From Pseudonocardiales bacterium (GTDB lineage: Bacteria > Actinomycetota > Actinomycetes > Mycobacteriales > Pseudonocardiaceae): a DNA stretch of 64,000 nt. Positions 58,952 through 64,000 of the stretch are shown in pieces. The notes beneath the pieces are model-generated. The model was not told the DNA's origin. It saw nothing but the letters and a program-made list of their open reading frames with translations, and did no database searches. The stretch is from NCBI GenBank assembly GCA_019241525.1, contig JAFAWY010000147.1:91884-155883 (forward strand), in the 5' to 3' direction. A program made the position numbers and the translations under genes. How positions within the stretch are numbered: the stretch's first letter is position 1; each line of letters starts with the position of its first letter.

Positions 58952-61900
58952 ATGGTGCCGCACAAGCCGATGCCCGTGCTGGCTGGAGAGCTTCCTGTTC
59001 CTCGCGGTGCACCGGAGGCACCGTTTGGTCAGCGACATGCGCTGACGGTGGCGCAGCGCCACCAGCTGCTCATCGAGTGGAATGACACCGACCGTGACAT
59101 CGTCCCGGCTGCCTTTCCGGAACTGTTCGAGGCTCAGGCAACCCGGACCCCGGATGCACCGGCCCTGTTGTACCCCGGAACGTCTCAAAGCCAGTTGTCA
59201 GGGACCGAAGCCTCCTTGAGCTATGCCGATGTGGAGGTGCGGGCCAACCAGTTGGCCCATTTACTGATCTCCGCGGGTGCGGGCCCGGAAGAAATCGTGG
59301 CGCTGGCCCTGCCGCGATCGGCGGACATCGTTGTCGCTCAGCTCGCGGTGTTGAAGGCGGGAGCGGCCTTCTTGCCCGTAGACCCGACGTATCCGGCCGA
59401 GCGGATAGCCTTCATGCTGGCCGACACCCGGCCGGTCTCGGTGCTGACCCGGCGCGACAGTGCCGCGGCCATCCCCCGGGTCGAGGGCGTTTCGCTACTG
59501 GTGCTCGATGAGCCCGCAATCCGGTCAGAACTGGCCAGGATGCCGCAGCACCGCCCTACCGACGCCGACCGGCGTTTCCCCCTCGTACCAGAGAACCTGG
59601 CTTATGTCATCTATACCTCGGGCTCGACCGGGCGGCCGAAGGGCGTGGCGGTCACCCACGCGGGGCTGGCCAGCTTCTCCGCCGCCGAGGCGGATCGGTA
59701 CGCCGTCACGGCGGGAGACCGGGTACTGCAATTCTCCTCACCCAGTTTCGATGCCTCGATTCTCGAGCTGTGCATGTCGCTGCCGGCCGGTGCTGCGCTC
59801 GTCGTGCCGCCGGCAGGTCCGCTGCTGGGTGCGCAGCTGGTCTCCGTACTCGCCGACCGGCGGGTGACGCACGCACTGATTCCACCAGCTGCGCTGGCGA
59901 CTGTGCCTGCTACGGCGGCACGCGAGTTACCGCACTTCCAGACCCTGATCGTCGGCGGCGAGGCGTGTTCGGCTGAGCTGGTCGACCGCTGGGCACCCGG
60001 CCGCCGGATGATCAACTCTTACGGACCGACCGAGGCGACGGTGGTGTCGACCTGGACGGAGCCGTTGCGCCCTGCCGGGGTGCCGCCGATCGGCCGGCCG
60101 ATCTGGAACACCAAGGCATACGTGCTCGACGCGGCCCTGCACCCGGTGCCGGTGGGCACCGTGGGTGAGTTGTACGTCGCCGGGCACGGCTTGGCCCGTG
60201 GCTACCTTGACCGACCGGGTCTGACCAGCCAGCGATTTCTCGCCAATCCGTTTGGCAACCCCGGCTCGCGTATGTACCGCACTGGCGACCTGGCCCGCTG
60301 GAGCCCGGACGGTCAGCTGGAGTTCGCCGGGCGCGCCGATCAGCAGGTCAAAATCCGCGGATTTCGCATCGAGACGGGGGAGGTCGAGGCAGTACTGCGC
60401 CGGCACCCCGACGTCGGCGACGTAGCCGTGATCGCTCGCGAGGACCAGCCAGGCCACCAGCGACTGGTCGCTTACCTGGCTCGCGCCAACGGGGCAGTGC
60501 CGGCTCCGGACGAGTTGCGCGCGCTGGTCGCCAGCGCCCTACCGGAGTACATGGTGCCCGCGGCGTTCGTGGTGCTGGACCGCTTACCGGTAAGTGCCAA
60601 CGGCAAGCTCGACCGGCGAGCACTGCCCGCGCCAGAGGTCAGCGTGACCGGGCACGACGGTTACGTCGCACCGCGAACTGCTGCTGAGCGGGCGCTGGCC
60701 GGTATCTGGGCAAGTGTGCTGGGCGTGGAGCGCGTCGGTGTCGAGGACGACTTCCTCGGCCTCGGGGGCGACTCGATCCTGAGCTTCCGCGCGCTGTCGT
60801 TGATCCGGGAGGTATTCGGCTTCGAGCTGCCCAGCCGTGCGCTGTTCGACACCCGGACCATCGCCGAGCTCGCGGCGCTACTGCCTGATCCCGGATCCGG
60901 CACCGCCGAAAAAATCACTGCCGTGGCCCGGGGCCCAGTGGTTGCGCTGGCACCGGCCCAGCGACGGCTGTGGTTTCTGGATGACCTGAGCCCCGGTGGG
61001 ACCGAGTACAACACTGGCGTTGGGCTGCGGTTGTCCGGACCAGTCGACACCGGGGCACTGCAGTCGGCCTTGACGGCATTGACTGACCGGCACGAGTCGC
61101 TCCGGACCACGTTCGACACCATCGACGGGCACGGTGCGCAGATCGTCCACCCCTCTGGCGAGATACCGCTTCGGGTGTGCGACCTGCGCGACCACCATGA
61201 CGACGACGCGCTCGACCGGGAGCTCGCAGGAGAGTTAGCGGCTCCCTTCGACCTGCGGCGCGGCCCGCTGACCAGGGCATTGTTGGTGCAGCTGAAGCAC
61301 GACGACAACGTCCTGCTGCTCGGCCAGCACCACATCATCACCGATGGCTGGTCCGTTCGGGTTCTCGTTGATGAGCTGGTCGAACTGTATGACGCCGCCC
61401 GGCGCAACGTCCCAGCCGAGCTGGCGGAGTTATCGATCCAGTACCCGGACTTCGCGGTGTGGCAGCACGCACAACTGTCGGATGCTGCGCTGCAACCGCA
61501 CCTGGACTACTGGAAGCGCCAACTTGCTGGCGTCGAAGCGCTCGAGTTGCCAACCGACCGGCCCCGACCGCCATTGCGCACGTCATCAGGCGCGGTCCAC
61601 CGTCACGACCTGCCGGCAAGTCTGGTCCAGCGGCTCACGGCGGTGGCGCAGGCGCACGGAGCGACGCTGTTCATGACGCTGACCGCGGCAATTCAGCTTC
61701 TGCTGTCCCGCTATTGCAACCAGCAGGACGTTGCCGTGGGCACCGTGACCACCGGTCGCGACCGGGCCGAACTGGACAGCGTGGTCGGTTTCTTCGTCAA
61801 CACCGTCGTATTGCGGTCCCGGATCGAACCCACGCAACCTTTCGGAGACTTCCTCACCGCGGTCCGGGAGACCGTGCTGGACGCGTTTGCTCATGACAAA

Positions 61901-64000
61901 GTTCCCTTCGACCGGCTGATTGAGGAACTCCGGCCGGCACGCGACCCCAGCCGCACTCCGCTTGTGCAGGCCATGGTGGTGCTCCAGCAGGGCATGGTTC
62001 GGCCGCGCGAGATTTCCGACCTGCGCATCACGGAATACGATCTGCCTCGCCCCGGCTCCCGTTTTGACCTCCTTGTGGAGTTCCTTCCCCGGGATGGCTC
62101 GCTCAATGTTGCGATCGAATACAACACCGATCTGTTCGACGTTGCGACCATCGCTGGGTTTGTCACCGGTCTGGAGGTACTGCTCGGAAGCATTGCCGAG
62201 TGCCCGTACCGGCAGTTGGCAGAGCTGCCATCACTGGCCGACGACGAGCGTCACCGATTGCTGGTAGAGCGCAATAACACTGCTGCGCCCGTGCCTTCGG
62301 CGTTGTGGACCGAATTGTTCGAGCTTCAAGTCGCACGGACACCGGATGAGGTAGCCGTTGCCTGCCAGGGCGAAGAACTTTCCTACCGGGAGTTGAACGC
62401 GCGGGCCAACCGTCTGGCGCGCCTGCTAATCCAGCGGGGCGCGGGTCCCGAGCAATTCGTTGCGCTGGCAGTGCCCCGTTCGGTGGACATGGTCGTGGCC
62501 TTGGTGGCGGTCTGGAAGGCCGGTGCAGGATACCTGCCGATCGATCTGAATTATCCGCGAGAGCGGATCGAGTTCATGTTCTCTGACGCCTGCCCGGCAT
62601 TGACGGTGACGACAAGTGCGGTCGCCGACAAGGTGGCCGAGGTGGCCGCAGCAGATCGGCTGATTCTTGATGGCGCCGCGATAGTCGATGAGTTGGGGCG
62701 TTGCTCGGACCAGGACGTCGCCGAGGCCGATCGGGCGCGCGCGGTATTGCCGACCCACCCCGCTTACGTGATTTATACGTCTGGCTCCACAGGTTGGCCG
62801 AAAGGCGTCGTCGTCGCGCATGCGAGTGTGGTAGAGCTCGCGGCTTGGGCAGCAGTTGACTTCGGCGCACCAGAGCTTTCCTGGGTGATCGCCTCGACCT
62901 CGCTGAACTTCGACGTATCGGTGTTCGAGATTTTCTGCCCGCTGGTGGTCGGGGGCCGCATCGAGGTGGTGCGGGACTTACTTGCCTTGCTGGAGCCACC
63001 AGACGGCGGCTGGGTAGCAAGTCTGGTCAGCGCAGTACCGTCAGCATTCGCACACGTTATCGGAAGCGCAACGGTGGCGGTCACGGCAAACACCGTGGTG
63101 CTGGCCGGAGAAGCATTGTCAGCCCAGGCGCTGCGAAAAATCAAATCAGCCACATCATGCCGCAGAATCGCGAACATCTATGGGCCGACTGAGGCAACGG
63201 TGTACGTCACCGCGTGGTATCACGATGCGGGCGAGTTTGAGGGTGAACCTCCGCCGATCGGCCGGCCGATTGCCAATACCCAGGTGTACGTGCTCGATGC
63301 CAGATTACGTCCGGTATCAGCTGGTGTGCCGGGGGAGCTTTATCTCGCTGGTGGTGGCCTGGCTCGTGGATATTTGCGCCGTCCGGGTTTGACGGCGCAG
63401 CGGTTTGTGGCCAACCCGTTCGGGACGCCGGGTGCGCGGATGTATCGCACCGGTGATGTCGTGCGGTGGAACACCAATGGTGAATTGCAGTATCTGCGCC
63501 GGTCCGATCAGCAGGTGAAAGTCCGAGGGTTCCGGGTTGAGCTGGGCGAGGTCGAGGCCGCGGTCACCCGCCATCCCGACGTTGCTGAGGCAGTCGCCAT
63601 CGTTTCCGGCAAGGACGTCGAACACCCGCGCCTGGTGGTTTATGTGGTGCTCACCCCCGGCGCAGCGCCGGAAACCGCACCACAAACGCTGCGTGGATTC
63701 CTCCACCAGGTGTTGCCGGATTATATGGTGCCTTCGGTTTTTGTGGTGTTGGATGAGTTGCCGTTGAGTCCGAATGGGAAGGTGGATCGTGGCGCGTTGC
63801 CGGCGCCGGTGGGTGGATTGGGTTCGGGTCATGATTATGTGGAGCCGGGAACCGATGTAGAGCGTGTTTTGTGCGATATCTGGGCGCAGCTGCTCAAGGT
63901 TGATCGGGTCGGGATTGAGGATAATTTCTTTGAGCTTGGTGGGGATTCGATCCTGAGCATTCAGGTGGTCTCCCGCGCCCGGCAGGCCGGTCTGCGCCTG
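58952..64000 (+). CDS. Nonribosomal peptide synthetase, first modules (partial, runs off the window)
   Basis: 1683 codons visible from ATG 58952 (AGGAGGA upstream) with no stop to the window end. Order: short leader; adenylation A1 (about 59110-60640; A3 at 59611-59655 [14 protein letters not shown]); carrier PCP1 (GLGGDSIL near 60756-60780); condensation C (about 60910-62230; HHIITDG at 61327-61347); A2 (about 62290-63800; [14 protein letters not shown] near 62764); PCP2 (ELGGDSIL at 63937-63957). There is no starter condensation domain, so A1 loads the first residue. Hand-aligned specificity codes are about DALLIGSVVK (A1) and DVFAVAIVYK (A2); neither gives a confident substrate. It assembles a peptide of unknown identity. 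Confidence 0.93.
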   Translation, partial: MVPHKPMPVLAGELPVPRGAPEAPFGQRHALTVAQRHQLLIEWNDTDRDIVPAAFPELFEAQATRTPDAPALLYPGTSQSQLSGTEASLSYADVEVRANQLAHLLISAGAGPEEIVALALPRSADIVVAQLAVLKAGAAFLPVDPTYPAERIAFMLADTRPVSVLTRRDSAAAIPRVEGVSLLVLDEPAIRSELARMPQHRPTDADRRFPLVPENLAYVIYTSGSTGRPKGVAVTHAGLASFSAAEADRYAVTAGDRVLQFSSPSFDASILELCMSLPAGAALVVPPAGPLLGAQLVSVLADRRVTHALIPPAALATVPATAARELPHFQTLIVGGEACSAELVDRWAPGRRMINSYGPTEATVVSTWTEPLRPAGVPPIGRPIWNTKAYVLDAALHPVPVGTVGELYVAGHGLARGYLDRPGLTSQRFLANPFGNPGSRMYRTGDLARWSPDGQLEFAGRADQQVKIRGFRIETGEVEAVLRRHPDVGDVAVIAREDQPGHQRLVAYLARANGAVPAPDELRALVASALPEYMVPAAFVVLDRLPVSANGKLDRRALPAPEVSVTGHDGYVAPRTAAERALAGIWASVLGVERVGVEDDFLGLGGDSILSFRALSLIREVFGFELPSRALFDTRTIAELAALLPDPGSGTAEKITAVARGPVVALAPAQRRLWFLDDLSPGGTEYNTGVGLRLSGPVDTGALQSALTALTDRHESLRTTFDTIDGHGAQIVHPSGEIPLRVCDLRDHHDDDALDRELAGELAAPFDLRRGPLTRALLVQLKHDDNVLLLGQHHIITDGWSVRVLVDELVELYDAARRNVPAELAELSIQYPDFAVWQHAQLSDAALQPHLDYWKRQLAGVEALELPTDRPRPPLRTSSGAVHRHDLPASLVQRLTAVAQAHGATLFMTLTAAIQLLLSRYCNQQDVAVGTVTTGRDRAELDSVVGFFVNTVVLRSRIEPTQPFGDFLTAVRETVLDAFAHDKVPFDRLIEELRPARDPSRTPLVQAMVVLQQGMVRPREISDLRITEYDLPRPGSRFDLLVEFLPRDGSLNVAIEYNTDLFDVATIAGFVTGLEVLLGSIAECPYRQLAELPSLADDERHRLLVERNNTAAPVPSALWTELFELQVARTPDEVAVACQGEELSYRELNARANRLARLLIQRGAGPEQFVALAVPRSVDMVVALVAVWKAGAGYLPIDLNYPRERIEFMFSDACPALTVTTSAVADKVAEVAAADRLILDGAAIVDELGRCSDQDVAEADRARAVLPTHPAYVIYTSGSTGWPKGVVVAHASVVELAAWAAVDFGAPELSWVIASTSLNFDVSVFEIFCPLVVGGRIEVVRDLLALLEPPDGGWVASLVSAVPSAFAHVIGSATVAVTANTVVLAGEALSAQALRKIKSATSCRRIANIYGPTEATVYVTAWYHDAGEFEGEPPPIGRPIANTQVYVLDARLRPVSAGVPGELYLAGGGLARGYLRRPGLTAQRFVANPFGTPGARMYRTGDVVRWNTNGELQYLRRSDQQVKVRGFRVELGEVEAAVTRHPDVAEAVAIVSGKDVEHPRLVVYVVLTPGAAPETAPQTLRGFLHQVLPDYMVPSVFVVLDELPLSPNGKVDRGALPAPVGGLGSGHDYVEPGTDVERVLCDIWAQLLKVDRVGIEDNFFELGGDSILSIQVVSRARQAGLRL

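Overview
The window is high-GC DNA from an actinobacterium, most likely of the order Pseudonocardiales. GTG starts, four-base start/stop overlaps (ATGA, GTGA), a coenzyme F420-type oxidoreductase, a mycobacterial-type nth/crp/MarP/ArsA gene neighbourhood, an accD1-accA1-fadE19 operon, a red-type Calvin cycle cluster and a nonribosomal peptide synthetase (NRPS) at the right edge all point that way. The genus cannot be fixed from the sequence alone.

Layout. 1-2081: leftward sulfonate/taurine/nitrate-type ABC importer. 2467-3905: holin-like membrane protein and EphE-like epoxide hydrolase. 3936-7808: F420-type oxidoreductase, a short-chain dehydrogenase (SDR) remnant, a 2-oxoglutarate oxygenase and an animal-type haem peroxidase. 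7930-12776: biotin-dependent carboxylase and acyl-CoA dehydrogenase operon, probably for leucine/isovalerate breakdown. 12912-14731: a translationally coupled pair, an Fe-S PD-(D/E)XK nuclease and an endonuclease/exonuclease/phosphatase-fold protein. 14822-20847: glutamate synthase gltBD. 21173-23356: TenA-like protein, a degenerate NUDIX protein and exonuclease III. 23365-30241: Calvin cycle block (cbbX, cbbS, cbbL, divergent cbbR, class I aldolase, an orphan response regulator, phosphoribulokinase). 30437-32846: an iron-box-preceded membrane protein plus a ferric-reductase/ferredoxin fusion. 32829-40286: ArsA pair, DUF4177, RidA, Crp, small membrane protein, Nth, TlpA, NUDIX, MarP. 40440-45894: SDR, a MEDS-domain sensor pair, a transglycosylase, PIG-L deacetylase and alpha/beta hydrolase. 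45982-53487: HrpA helicase, a PIN-domain remnant, an OmpR-type two-component system and a secreted beta-propeller. 53766-57317: HEPN/Ymh-like protein, a degenerate ABC ATPase and a NarL-type two-component system. 57401-64000: PBP-type thioesterase candidate and the first two modules of an NRPS running off the window.

How it fits together. RubisCO, its activase, aldolase, phosphoribulokinase and CbbR give a compact CO2-fixation block. The other Calvin enzymes and an energy source such as hydrogenase or CO dehydrogenase are not here. The MarP-to-ArsA block has the gene order I recall from mycobacteria, but its usual neighbours ephE and the holin-like gene lie 36 kb away in the opposite relative orientation; one inversion of about 3.9-40.3 kb would explain this. 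A paired-hairpin repeat with the core CAGTCTG-N4-CAGACTG occurs at three intergenic sites.

Most noteworthy are the Fe-S nuclease/EEP pair, the IdeR/DtxR-like box in front of a ferric-reductase fusion, the tandem repeats carrying anti-Shine-Dalgarno matches at the accA1 start, the MEDS-STAS/MEDS-ATPase pair, the HEPN-like protein in an AT-richer pocket, and the NRPS with a probable trans-acting PBP-type cyclase. No rRNA, tRNA, CRISPR array or intact insertion sequence was seen.
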